Source of the DNA: JBDHTS01 sp039808845
Lineage (GTDB): Bacteria > Pseudomonadota > Alphaproteobacteria > Micavibrionales > Micavibrionaceae
Assembly: GCA_039808845.1 (NCBI GenBank)
Contig: JBDHTS010000009.1
Location: forward strand, 1-39,359
Direction: 5' to 3'
DNA length: 39,359 nucleotides
Every line of letters starts with the position of its first letter. The first letter of the stretch is position 1. Below are positions 16,965-24,954 of this stretch, piece by piece. The notes beneath the pieces were generated by a model. That model searched no databases, had not been told where the DNA came from, and worked only from the letters and a program-made list of their open reading frames with translations. The translations under genes were made by a program, and so were the position numbers.

Positions 16965-17193
16965 GTCATTCCGGCGCAAGCCGGGACCCATACGCTGTAA
17001 AAACCACCACGAATGGACACAAATAAAAAAATTAACCGCAGAGACGCAGAGGGCGCAGAGTCACGGCACTTCTCTGCGCCCTCTGCGTCTCTGCGGTTAA
17101 GACCTTATCGCTTCCGCGCGGCCATTCGTGCTTGTTCATGTCTATTCGTGGTTCTGGAAAGATGGCATGGGTTCCGGCTTGCGCCGGGATGAC
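16965..17193. repeat. Three nested inverted repeats
   Basis: The 374 bp between the DUF2157 and TetR genes hold, besides the operators, inverted repeats stacked one inside another. The outer arms at 16965-16991 and 17167-17193 pair over 27 nt with few mismatches (GTCATTCCGGCGCAAGCCGG...). The middle arms near 17002-17020 and 17135-17153 are imperfect (CCACGAATGGACAC / GTCTATTCGTGG). The inner arms at 17032-17060 and 17072-17100 form a perfect 29-bp stem (TTAACCGCAGAGACGCAGAG...) with an 11-nt loop. Each arm type resembles dispersed palindromic repeats, suggesting successive insertion of one element inside another. No coding potential. Confidence 0.85.
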
Positions 17194-17215
17194 AAATTAG
17201 GAAGAAGGAATTTTG

Positions 17216-17827
17216 ATGGCACGGCGCAAGGATCACAGCCGCGAGGAACTGAAGGCGATGGCTCTGGACGGCGCCTGGCGCGTCGTGGGGGAGGAGGGGT
17301 TCGAGGCCCTGACCGCGCGGCGGCTGGCGGCGGAGATCGGCTATGCGCCGGGCACGATCTATAACCTGTTCGCGTCGATGGACGATCTGTATCTCGCCGT
17401 CAACAGCCGTACGCTCGACGCGCTTTATGAAACCCTGGACAGCCCTGCCTGCAACGATCCGTGCAGGTCGCCCGTCCAGAACATGAAGGCGATGGCGAAG
17501 CTATACATGGCTTTCGCCCGCGATCACCGCCCGCACTGGCTGATGCTGTTCAGTCACCGGTTACCTGAGGGGCGAAAGGCGGAGGCATGGTATCAAACGA
17601 AGATCGACAGGCTGTTCGTGCCGCTGGAGACGATCCTCCAGCCGTTGTTTACCAACCGGCAGATCCAGAAGCGCAAAATGGCCGCGCGAGTGCTGTGGTC
17701 TTCCGTGCACGGCCTCTGCTTTCTTCAGGAGACAGGAAAGATGCCGCTGGTCGGCGGCGCGTCACCGGCGGAGACGATGGCGGGCTATCTGATCGAAACG
17801 TTCGTCAAAGGGATTGAAAGCGCCTGA
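17216..17827 (+). CDS. TetR/AcrR-family transcriptional regulator
   Basis: 203 aa. The N-terminal helix-turn-helix domain (residues about 5-55) contains RRLAAEIGYAPGTIYNLFAS and MDDLYLAV, a clear TetR recognition helix. The C-terminal ligand/dimer domain (about 80-200) resembles the TetR_C WHG-type group (HWLMLFSHRLPEG; VLWSSVHGLCFLQ). The ATG at 17216 has AAGGAATT upstream; the TTG three bases earlier is not needed. Divergent from the DUF2157-GDYXXLXY operon across three 15-bp palindromes, so it probably represses that operon and perhaps itself. The inducer is unknown. It converges on the PodJ-like gene with only 3 bp between stop codons, so no separate terminator fits there. Confidence 0.92.
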   Translation: MARRKDHSREELKAMALDGAWRVVGEEGFEALTARRLAAEIGYAPGTIYNLFASMDDLYLAVNSRTLDALYETLDSPACNDPCRSPVQNMKAMAKLYMAFARDHRPHWLMLFSHRLPEGRKAEAWYQTKIDRLFVPLETILQPLFTNRQIQKRKMAARVLWSSVHGLCFLQETGKMPLVGGASPAETMAGYLIETFVKGIESA

Positions 17828-17830
17828 CGG

Positions 17831-20050
17831 TTACGTCCCGCCCGGCTGGGCCAGATCGCCGGGCTGGAGGGAATCGGAACCAATGGCTTGTGGCGCCTTC
17901 GCCGTAACCCCGCTCAGCATATTGACCAGAAGGGCCTGGCTGGGGCGGCCGTCCTGCGGCAGACCGTTCTGGCGCTGATAGACGCGAATGGCGTCTTCCG
18001 TCGCCTGGCCGTCCAGCCCGTCGGCGGGGCCGGGATACAGACCGCGTTTCACCAGCTGTTCCTGAATCTGCGCCAATGTCGCCTGGTCCTGCGACGGCTG
18101 CGCCGCATCGCCGGTTTTACCCAGCGACGACAGATCCTCCAGCGGGACATCGGCGGCGGGCGGCGTATTGCCCTGGGCGCGTTCTTCCGCGCGGACCTTG
18201 TCGTAGATACGATCGAGATCCTTCGGTCCCAGTTTCATGGCGCGGGCCAGCTGGTTCATCGCCGCGCGGCCTTCGGGGCTGCCCTGGCTGGCGGCCGTGC
18301 GGTACCAGTACAGCGCCTGGTCGGTCTGCGAGTCGCCCAGCAATCCGTTCTCATAAATCAGGCCGAGGTTGTAGGACGCTTCCATCACGCCCTGCAGGGC
18401 GGCTTGACGGAAATAGCGCATCGCCTGTTTCGGATCGTAGGGCGCGCCGATCCCCTCGATATGCGCGATTCCCAGATTGTATTGCGCTTCCGGATGATTA
18501 TGCGCCGCGGCGGCGCGGTACCAGTCCAGCGCCTTGTCCATATCCTGCGGCACGCCCATGCCTTTGTGATAGAGCACGCCGAGATTGTACTGGGCGTTGG
18601 CGATCCCGTGCAGCGCGGCTTCGCGGAACCACAGCGCGGCGCGGGCATAGTCAACCGGGATGTTCGCACGGCCCGCCGTGTAAAGCGCGGCCAGATCGTG
18701 CTGCGCCTCCGGAATGCCGTTATAGGCCTGGCGCTGGATTTCCGCCGCCCCGCCGGTCAGAGAATCATCGGGCTTGATGCGGCTTTCCAGAGAACCGGAT
18801 GCCGTCTCGCCCTTGATAAAGCTATCCGTGTCGAAGCCTGAGGCTCCGCCGGACGATGCCGTTTCGGTTTTCGGCGCGGCGGGCTGTTCCTTCTGAACAG
18901 CTTTGGAAGTCTCGGCCTTGGCTTCTTCGGCTTTGGCAGGCTCCGTTTTCGCGGGTTCGTCCGCGGCGGTTTCAGGTTTCGGTTCCGGTTTTTTGAAGGG
19001 CGCAGGCTTGGCTGCGGCCTTCGACTCCTGTGCTTCCTTGCGGGCCGATGGGGGCAGGGGCGGCGGTTCGCTCATATCCCGGACGGCCACGGGCGACGGC
19101 AGGTTTTGCGGTTCCAGAGCGTTCAGCGCGGCCGCGAGGGCCTTCGGGTCCTTTTCAAAAGCGGCGGCTATGTCACTGTCGCTCATCGTCATGGGGTTAA
19201 GCGGGGCCAGAGCGGCCTGCGCCGCCTGGCCCGCCGCCGCGGGTTCCTTATCGGCCAGTTCGCGCGGGGGCGTCTGTTCAAAGCTGGGCGGCGCGGGTGG
19301 ATTCAGAGCCGCTGTTTCCAGGGCCGCAGAATCTTCTTCCGTTCCGGTCAGCCGCCCGATCCCCGCCATGGCAAGGCCTACCAGGACGCCCAGGACCAGC
19401 AGGGCGCCGAGAATGGCCGCCGTGCGGCGCATCGTATTGGGTTCCGTCCCGGCTTTGGCGGTTTCCGGCGGCGGGTCGTCATTGGCGGGGGGCAGGGGGC
19501 CGGTCAGGGCCAGGACTCCGTCCGGCGCGGGCAGGGCCAGTGTCGCGGCCTCCAGCGCGGTGCGCGTCTCGATCACCGCTTCCTCGATGCTGTCCAGCTT
19601 GCGGATGAACCGCGCTTTGTCCTGCGTGATCTTGTCGATGCGGCGGCTCAGGCGTTCCTGCAGTTCGATCATCTCCTCGATCCGGTCGACCAGCATGGCC
19701 GCCTTTTCGATGCGTTCCGACTGATCGCGGTGCTCGGCCTCCAGACGTTCCTGACGGCGGCGCAAATTCGCTTCGGCGCTTTCCTGCTTGGACAGCTTGT
19801 CCTGCAGGGTCAGGAAGATGCTTTCGCTTTGTTCGCTTTTGCTTTCCAGGCTTTCAAGGGAGCGGCTGTAATCCCGCATGGATTCCTTGAACGCCATGCG
19901 TTCGGCCTCGCTCCGCTGCAGCCGGTCGCCGATCTGGGCCAAAAGGTTAACGATTTCCCCGTCGCGTCCTCCGCCCGCCGGGGATTCCTCTCCGTTGCGC
20001 ACGACCCCCATTTTGCGCAGGCCCGGATTGTTGGCAGGCTTCCTCGCCAT
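17831..20050 (-). CDS. PodJ-like polar organization protein (coiled coil, TM, SEL1, peptidoglycan binding)
   Basis: 739 aa from the ATG at 20050 (MARKPANNPGLRKMG). Order: a cytoplasmic coiled coil at about 30-165 (DRLQRSEAERMAFKESMRDY; RRRQERLEAEHRDQSERIEK), one membrane segment near 206-235 (AAILGALLVLGVLVGLAMAG), a long proline/alanine/lysine-rich periplasmic linker, about five SEL1 repeats near 443-590 (ALWFREAALHGIANAQYNLG type), and a peptidoglycan-binding domain near 655-712 (IQEQLVKRGLYPGPADGLDG). This is the architecture of Caulobacter PodJ, which organises the flagellar pole and is processed in the periplasm. Sequence similarity in the coiled coil cannot be judged by eye, so the role in polarity is inferred from architecture. 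A longer frame to 20173 lacks a plausible ribosome site. Confidence 0.85.
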   Translation of the reverse strand: MARKPANNPGLRKMGVVRNGEESPAGGGRDGEIVNLLAQIGDRLQRSEAERMAFKESMRDYSRSLESLESKSEQSESIFLTLQDKLSKQESAEANLRRRQERLEAEHRDQSERIEKAAMLVDRIEEMIELQERLSRRIDKITQDKARFIRKLDSIEEAVIETRTALEAATLALPAPDGVLALTGPLPPANDDPPPETAKAGTEPNTMRRTAAILGALLVLGVLVGLAMAGIGRLTGTEEDSAALETAALNPPAPPSFEQTPPRELADKEPAAAGQAAQAALAPLNPMTMSDSDIAAAFEKDPKALAAALNALEPQNLPSPVAVRDMSEPPPLPPSARKEAQESKAAAKPAPFKKPEPKPETAADEPAKTEPAKAEEAKAETSKAVQKEQPAAPKTETASSGGASGFDTDSFIKGETASGSLESRIKPDDSLTGGAAEIQRQAYNGIPEAQHDLAALYTAGRANIPVDYARAALWFREAALHGIANAQYNLGVLYHKGMGVPQDMDKALDWYRAAAAHNHPEAQYNLGIAHIEGIGAPYDPKQAMRYFRQAALQGVMEASYNLGLIYENGLLGDSQTDQALYWYRTAASQGSPEGRAAMNQLARAMKLGPKDLDRIYDKVRAEERAQGNTPPAADVPLEDLSSLGKTGDAAQPSQDQATLAQIQEQLVKRGLYPGPADGLDGQATEDAIRVYQRQNGLPQDGRPSQALLVNMLSGVTAKAPQAIGSDSLQPGDLAQPGGT

Positions 20051-20234
20051 AGCGGAACCGTTCCTTCCCGAAATCATCCCGGAATTGTTGTAAGCTATCA
20101 TCAGACTATATGATCTTAGGGAAAAGCCGCCAACCGGAATCTTCGGGTTTTCCACAAAGCGGGGCCATGCCATTTTCCCGCTTGCCTTTTTCCCCGGTCT
20201 TGTTTAGGTTTCCAGCCCGTCAGCCATGGTTTAT

Positions 20235-20309
20235 TGGGGCGTCGCCAAGCGGTAAGGCAGCGGTTTTTGGTACCGCCATTCCTAGGTTCGAATCCTAGCG
20301 CCCCAGCCA
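20235..20309 (+). tRNA. tRNA-Gln (UUG)
   Basis: 75 nt with encoded CCA. The acceptor arm is TGGGGCG / CGCCCCA with discriminator G. The D-arm contains AAGCGGTAAGGC. The anticodon stem GCGGT / ACCGC encloses the loop TTTTGGT with anticodon TTG. The T-arm is CTAGGTTCGAATCCTAG. All arms pair and the sequence closely follows bacterial tRNA-Gln. The RTX fragment begins about 140 bp downstream. tRNA 3' ends are common integration sites, but no duplicated tRNA end or integrase was seen in the window. Confidence 0.97.
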
Positions 20310-20382
20310 GCCTTCGCATTTCGGCCGGAAATCCGGTTGTCAAACAACCTGCCTTGCCGCGCTACAATTTGCGAAACTGCTC

Positions 20383-21045
20383 ATGTTAGTGGTTGTTCCA
20401 AAATTGAAGGGCCGCGAAATAATCCATTACGTTATCGATAGGAATATCGCGTTCTGGTCGAACGTGGTGCGGATGGTGGACTTCGCGATCGACCTGGACT
20501 CGTCGACCTACGCGGCGGCGAAGACGGCGCTGGCGAACGCGATCGACGCTTCGGACGGCAGCGACGGGACGGTGATCCTTGGGGTGGACACGGCGGGGGC
20601 GGAGACGGGGATCCGGAGCGACATCGCGTTCCACCGTCCCGTGGGGGTGGATGAGCAGGGGACGTCGGGCGACGACGTGATGAACGGGACGGCGTCGGAC
20701 GACAGGCTGAACGGCTATTACGGGAACGACACGGTGAACGGGCTGGCGGGGAACGACGTCCTGTACGGAATATCGGGGAACGACACGCTGAATGGCGGCC
20801 TGGGCGGGGACTACCTTCTGGGCGGGGGCGGGGACGACACGTATGTTTACAACCGGGGCGACGGGGAGGACACGGTCGAAGAGAACGGGTCGGGGTGGGA
20901 GAACACGATCCTGTTCGGGTCCGGGATCACGCTGGCGCAGCTGACGCTGACGCGGATGGCGAACGACGACCTGGTGATCGATATCGCCGGAGGCGGAAGG
21001 ATCGTGGCGAATGATAACGCGATGCCGGTCAGGCGGGCGGCGTAA
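20383..21045 (+). pseudogene. Headless and tailless RTX gene fragment
   Basis: Open for 220 codons but clearly a fragment of the large RTX genes downstream. From about 20449 the sequence (AFWSNVVRMVDFAIDLDSST...) is about 95% identical at DNA level to 27522-27772 in the giant RTX gene. It continues with RTX nonapeptides (NDTLNGGLGGDYLLGGGGDD) and an HCBP-related stretch similar to the gene at 21898, and breaks off in GGRIVANDNAMPVRRAA. The first 22 codons have no relation to RTX proteins and there is no ribosome site. It lacks the N-terminal domain, the EF-hand-like part and any secretion tail. It may be a leftover of recombination between RTX genes or a sequence reservoir. It carries exactly the segment that the gene at 21898 lacks. 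Confidence 0.75.
20449..20699 (+). repeat. RTX repeat A, copy 1 (copy 2 at 27522-27772)
   Basis: About 250 bp that match 27522-27772 with roughly a dozen substitutions, in the same orientation and the same codon phase. Similarity starts abruptly at GCGTTCTGG: upstream the fragment is unrelated, while the giant gene continues with RTX-family coding sequence. Confidence 0.85.
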
Positions 21046-21057
21046 AATCTTGCGTGA

Positions 21058-21082
21058 GTAAATTTCTAAAAGAGAAATTTAC
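21058..21082. terminator. Hairpin after the RTX fragment
   Basis: Perfect 10-bp AT-rich stem GTAAATTTCT / AGAAATTTAC with a 5-nt loop, followed by TGGTTGTCTTTT. A weak terminator or transcript-end hairpin. Confidence 0.4.
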
Positions 21083-21135
21083 TGGTTGTCTTTTGGAATG
21101 AATGTGAGAAGATGGGGCGAATGTTTCCTATGTAT

Positions 21136-21160
21136 GAACAATCAAGAATTGTTCTTTTAT
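21136..21160 (+). terminator. Weak terminator in the gap before the secreted protein gene
   Basis: GAACAAT / ATTGTTC stem with a 5-nt loop, followed by TTTTAT. Together with the hairpin at 21058 it separates the fragment from the gene at 21259. The rest of the 213-bp gap is AT-rich and must contain the promoter of the RTX operon, but no box stands out. Confidence 0.4.
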
Positions 21161-21258
21161 AAAAAACAACCAAAAAGATAATATGCTGCTTGCGTTCATG
21201 CGAGAGTATGGCATGATGGTAACATAAAAGTGAGAAGAAAGACAGAAGGAGTAAGATT

Positions 21259-21876
21259 GTGAGATTGGGACTGTTTATTGTTTTTGCCGTGTTGACTGCT
21301 CTTATTGGGCATGCACGAGCTGATGCCAGTCTTGATGGGCTTCCATCGGGAGAAGGAAAATGGCTTCAACAGAAGCAAGAGATCAAAGATCTGCTAGCGT
21401 CTCGGTCAATAACCGATCAAGATAAATGTAATAAGGTTTGGGATATTTTATGGTCGGAAGCTAAGTCAGGAAATTTACCGGCTCGCGCTTGGATTCGTCA
21501 ACTTGTTTTTCCTTACGGACCTCACTCTGACACTATAGCTCTACCGGGGCGGTCCGGTGATTATATCTCGCAAATGCGGGATGCTATCATCCTTTCCGTT
21601 CATACTACAGGTGTTAAACTGAGCAACGATAAAGAAACAGCATATTACAATGGCTTCTCACGCGAACTCTATTCTGAGGTCAAGTTAGAGTATGTAGGGG
21701 GGCCATTCTTGAATTGTGTGTCGCAGCCACAATCCAATAATTGTGTCAATATCGCTGTTAAACGTCAGTTGGTTCCATCGTTTGAATCTTATGCTTCAGA
21801 GGTTGATCTCCTCTTATCGCAACATAAGTCGCCAACGTGCTTCTTTAACCGTGAATCCATTCCTTCCAATAGATAA
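21259..21876 (+). CDS. Secreted four-cysteine protein, possible immunity or accessory factor
   Basis: 205 aa starting at a GTG with a strong Shine-Dalgarno sequence (AGAAGGAG, 7 nt). The signal peptide RLGLFIVFAVLTALIGHARA has cleavage after ARA. The mature part has four cysteines (DKCNKVW, LNCVSQ, NNCVNI, PTCFF), consistent with two disulfides in the periplasm, and the helical content suggests a small globular protein. I recognise no family. It lies 21 bp upstream of the HExxH RTX gene and should be co-transcribed with it. Its DNA is AT-rich like the first 700 bp of that gene, so the two were probably acquired together. A small exported protein coupled to a putative secreted peptidase would fit an immunity protein or inhibitor; that is inference. 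Confidence 0.8.
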   Translation: MRLGLFIVFAVLTALIGHARADASLDGLPSGEGKWLQQKQEIKDLLASRSITDQDKCNKVWDILWSEAKSGNLPARAWIRQLVFPYGPHSDTIALPGRSGDYISQMRDAIILSVHTTGVKLSNDKETAYYNGFSRELYSEVKLEYVGGPFLNCVSQPQSNNCVNIAVKRQLVPSFESYASEVDLLLSQHKSPTCFFNRESIPSNR

Positions 21877-21897
21877 GTTCGATAGTAGGAGAAACAG

Positions 21898-24636
21898 ATG
21901 ACCGAAAGATCTTTGAAAACCGAAGAAATTAGTCTCGCTGATGGATTTTTCGATAGTATTGGTGTTGATATAAATTACAACGTGGTGAGTATTTACAATA
22001 ATAAAATTGATGATAATCAACTCGATAATTTTGTTATGACTGTTCCTAATGTTATTAATCCATTGGATGATGGGACTGGTATTTATTTTCCACCAACTCA
22101 TCTTTGGTATAGCGATAATTTTGGTCTCGTAGCAAACAATCAAACGGGTTGGGAAGCCAAGCATAATTTTATACACGAACTTTGGCACGTTAAACAAGAT
22201 CAAGGGATGTCGGATATTGGATATGCCAGAAACGTTGGGATCCCAGCTAGGTATGGAAATTACAATTATGAACCAGTTTTTCACGGTACAGAATTTAAAA
22301 ATTTGACTGCTGAGCAGCAAGCCGAATTTATTGCTGACTATTATTTGATAACAAGCGGAAGCGGTGCTCAATGGATTAATTATAATAAGCAAGGTGGGGC
22401 AGTTAGTTTTCATACTGTGCAAGAATATCAGGCTAAAATACCTTCTAATATTAATACGATTTACACCGATGGCTCTTTTCAGCCAAATACTGAGAAACAG
22501 CTAAATTTACTTATTCCAGCTGGTAGCGACTCCGACGGCGACGATACGGACACATATCAAGATGATATAAAAGACAAAATGGATACGGCTGAGGGACGGT
22601 CTTCGCCTCTTGTGCTGGACATCGATGGCGATGGTGTCGAACTGACATCCATTCACAGCACAGGTTCCGTGTACTGGGATTATGACGGCGACGGCTTTGC
22701 GGAAGCTGGCGGCTGGGTGACGGGTGGAGACGGACTTCTTTGCATTGATGTAAATAGCGACGGTATTATAAACAATTCCCTGGAGTTGTTTAGCGACCAG
22801 ACCGGATACAATAATGGATTTCTGGTGCTGGCATCTTATGACAGCAATGCGGATGGCTTGATCAATTCCAGCGATGTTACATGGGGAAATCTTAAAGTCT
22901 GGATTGATACCGATGGCGATTCATTTTCTGATGCCGGTGAGTTGCATACAATGGGCGATCTGCTCATCACTTCTATCAATTTAAGCTATTCAGACGTTTC
23001 ATACACGATATCAGGTAATCAAGTCCTGCAGGAAAGCACGTTTATCATCAATGGCAATACGAGAGATATTGTCGATGCATGGTTCAGCTATAATAATTCG
23101 AACACAGTTCACGATCAGCCTTATACCTTGGACGCACGCACTTTTTTCCTTCCGCTGTTGCGCGGTTACGGCACGCTTCCCAATCTACATATTTCGGAAT
23201 CTTTAGACAACACCGCTACAGGAAATCTGCTTTCCGTGGTTGATTCCCTGAACGATAAAACCTTTTCGCAGCTATTCGACGCGACCTCGACCGTTCCCGA
23301 TCTCGTGAAATCCATCCTGTTCCGTTGGGCCGGGGTGGACGGGGTGTCGGCGACGTCGCGCGGGGCGTTTGTGGACGGGCGCGAACTCGGTTTCCTTGAG
23401 AAGCTTGTGGGTGAGCCATTCCTGCAGCGCGGGACGTATTCGAACCCTTACGGGAACGAGGCGGGGTACGACCTTCAGGAGGCGTTCCGGATTGCGTTCA
23501 ACAACGCGGGCGAGACGAAGACGGGCGGCGCGCTGGACGACAACTTCAACGGGCATTACGGCAATGACACGCTGTCGGGCGCGCAGGGGAACGATAAACT
23601 GACGGGCGAAGGGGACAACGACACGCTGACGGGGGGCCTGGGGGACGACTGGCTGCTCGGCGGGGCGGGAGACGACACGTACAAGTACAGCATCGGGGAC
23701 GGGGAGGACCGGATCGACGAGTCCGGCAACACGATCAACGCGGACACGATCCAGTTCCAGTCCGGGATCACGCTTGCGCAGCTGACGCTGACGCGGATGG
23801 GGAACGACGACCTTGTGATCGACGTCGCCGGAGGCGGGCGGATCATCGTGACGGACCAGTTCGAGGGCTACGGGCGGGTGGAGACGCTGGGCTTCGCGGA
23901 CGGCGGCGCGGCGTGGACCATCCTGGCGCATGGTTACGAGACGTGGGGCACGGGGGGCAACGACGCGATCGACGGCGTGTTCTCCGGCAACGGCGGGGCG
24001 CAGGACGACGTGATCCGCGGCGGCGCGGGGAATGACACGATCACCGACAATTACGGCGACGATCTCCTGGACGGCGGCGCGGGGAACGACGCCCTGTCCG
24101 GCGGGTATGACGACGACACGCTGATCGGCGGGGATGGAGATGACGATCTGGACGGTGGCGCAGGCCTGAACACATTCATCGGCGGGGAGGGGGACGACAC
24201 GACGACGGGCGCGTCCGGCGACACTGTCTATTATTATACTTCGGGCCATGACCGGTATGATGAGGCATCCGGAACCGATGTGGTGTACCTCGATTCCCGT
24301 TGGAACGATTGGTCGGGATCCGGCATTCAGGTTCCGCATTACCAGCTGATCAATGGGGCTTTGCAGATCTGGTTCGACGAGCGAAACGATTTCAAAGTTT
24401 TGCAATGGAATACCTCCTATGAGAATATCGAGACGATGGTGTTCGCGAACGGTCCGAGCGTCACGTTGACCACGGTGACCAAGATCGGCGCGATTGCGTC
24501 ATCCTATGGACAATGTTACACCCGTAACGGTATGCTGTGGTATATTCTGCTACAGCCCGAAGGGATCAAATGTTTTTGTCATTGCTGTACGCCAAACCGT
24601 TCTCGGCTCGCCTTGCATTGCTTTTCCCATATTTGA
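21898..24636 (+). CDS. RTX protein with N-terminal HExxH peptidase-like domain, no secretion tail seen
   Basis: 912 aa, AGGAG before the ATG. Residues 1 to about 200 resemble the zinc-peptidase-like domain of proteins annotated as vgr-related: FIHELWHVKQ (HExxH, H93-H97) and EQQAEFIADYY (139-149), whose glutamates could supply the third zinc ligand. Residues about 235-350 carry EF-hand-like loops (DIDGDGVE, DYDGDGFAE, DVNSDGIINN, DSNADGLINSSD). About 400-536 is a region shared with the giant RTX protein, including the perfect 215-bp repeat. From 540 come RTX nonapeptides (NDTLSGAQGNDKLTG) and an HCBP-related module. Homology with the giant gene stops near residue 860. The last residues (from SSYGQCYTRNG, cysteine-rich) look like read-through into the next gene, and no type I secretion C-terminus follows. 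The 5' part is AT-rich, the 3' part GC-rich: a mosaic. Confidence 0.88.
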   Translation: MTERSLKTEEISLADGFFDSIGVDINYNVVSIYNNKIDDNQLDNFVMTVPNVINPLDDGTGIYFPPTHLWYSDNFGLVANNQTGWEAKHNFIHELWHVKQDQGMSDIGYARNVGIPARYGNYNYEPVFHGTEFKNLTAEQQAEFIADYYLITSGSGAQWINYNKQGGAVSFHTVQEYQAKIPSNINTIYTDGSFQPNTEKQLNLLIPAGSDSDGDDTDTYQDDIKDKMDTAEGRSSPLVLDIDGDGVELTSIHSTGSVYWDYDGDGFAEAGGWVTGGDGLLCIDVNSDGIINNSLELFSDQTGYNNGFLVLASYDSNADGLINSSDVTWGNLKVWIDTDGDSFSDAGELHTMGDLLITSINLSYSDVSYTISGNQVLQESTFIINGNTRDIVDAWFSYNNSNTVHDQPYTLDARTFFLPLLRGYGTLPNLHISESLDNTATGNLLSVVDSLNDKTFSQLFDATSTVPDLVKSILFRWAGVDGVSATSRGAFVDGRELGFLEKLVGEPFLQRGTYSNPYGNEAGYDLQEAFRIAFNNAGETKTGGALDDNFNGHYGNDTLSGAQGNDKLTGEGDNDTLTGGLGDDWLLGGAGDDTYKYSIGDGEDRIDESGNTINADTIQFQSGITLAQLTLTRMGNDDLVIDVAGGGRIIVTDQFEGYGRVETLGFADGGAAWTILAHGYETWGTGGNDAIDGVFSGNGGAQDDVIRGGAGNDTITDNYGDDLLDGGAGNDALSGGYDDDTLIGGDGDDDLDGGAGLNTFIGGEGDDTTTGASGDTVYYYTSGHDRYDEASGTDVVYLDSRWNDWSGSGIQVPHYQLINGALQIWFDERNDFKVLQWNTSYENIETMVFANGPSVTLTTVTKIGAIASSYGQCYTRNGMLWYILLQPEGIKCFCHCCTPNRSRLALHCFSHI
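23290..23504 (+). repeat. RTX repeat B, copy 1: 215-bp perfect direct repeat (copy 2 at 27138-27352)
   Basis: Identical base for base, as far as I can read, to 27138-27352; the flanks diverge at once on both sides. Encodes TVPDLVKSILFRWAGVDGVS and on to FRIAFNN. In both genes the repeat begins at a first codon position (residue 465 here, 475 there). Confidence 0.92.
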
Positions 24637-24914
24637 TAGGAAATCTTTTTCTCTCTATCAGTACACGATACGTCATTGGATTAATCGGTCGCCGAAACAT
24701 TGACGTCTCGATGTTGACTTGCATTGCCGTATTGCTTTTTTTGTATTTTCTTTTCTCGATTTATCTGGTGTGCCGCGCTGAACCTAGCAAGACTAAATCG
24801 CTGCTCTTTATTGGCATTAATGCCGCAGCGGTTCTTGTCTCCTTCCTCATGTTCGGCTTCGTCTCGCCATTTTCTCTAATGGCGTATTTGCTTCTTAACC
24901 ATCCATTTAGCTGA
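24570..24914 (+). CDS. Small polytopic membrane protein, possible immunity protein
   Basis: 114 aa, starting at the ATG at 24570 (MFLSLLYAKPFSARLALL) with GAAGGGA 5 nt upstream. It overlaps the 3' end of the RTX gene by 67 bp in another frame. Three to four hydrophobic segments are visible (LALLFPYLIGNLFLSI; MLTCIAVLLFLYFLFSIYLV; LLFIGINAAAVLVSFLMFGF) with positively charged loops (GRRNID, EPSKTKS). No known family. Its position, directly coupled to the end of a putative effector gene and followed by an immunity-like gene, suggests protection of the inner membrane or periplasm. That is inference; it could also be an unrelated small membrane protein. Confidence 0.7.
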   Translation: MFLSLLYAKPFSARLALLFPYLIGNLFLSISTRYVIGLIGRRNIDVSMLTCIAVLLFLYFLFSIYLVCRAEPSKTKSLLFIGINAAAVLVSFLMFGFVSPFSLMAYLLLNHPFS

Positions 24915-24954
24915 GGTTTATCATGGTATCCAGAGTTGATGCTTATGTCCTTTG

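Noticed and set aside
17032..17100. Possible CRISPR-like repeat
   Set aside because: It is a single perfect inverted repeat with an 11-nt loop, not a direct-repeat/spacer array.
20337..20368. Promoter TTGTCA...TACAAT before the RTX fragment
   Set aside because: The spacer is 20 nt, too long for a normal sigma-70 promoter, and the fragment has no ribosome site.
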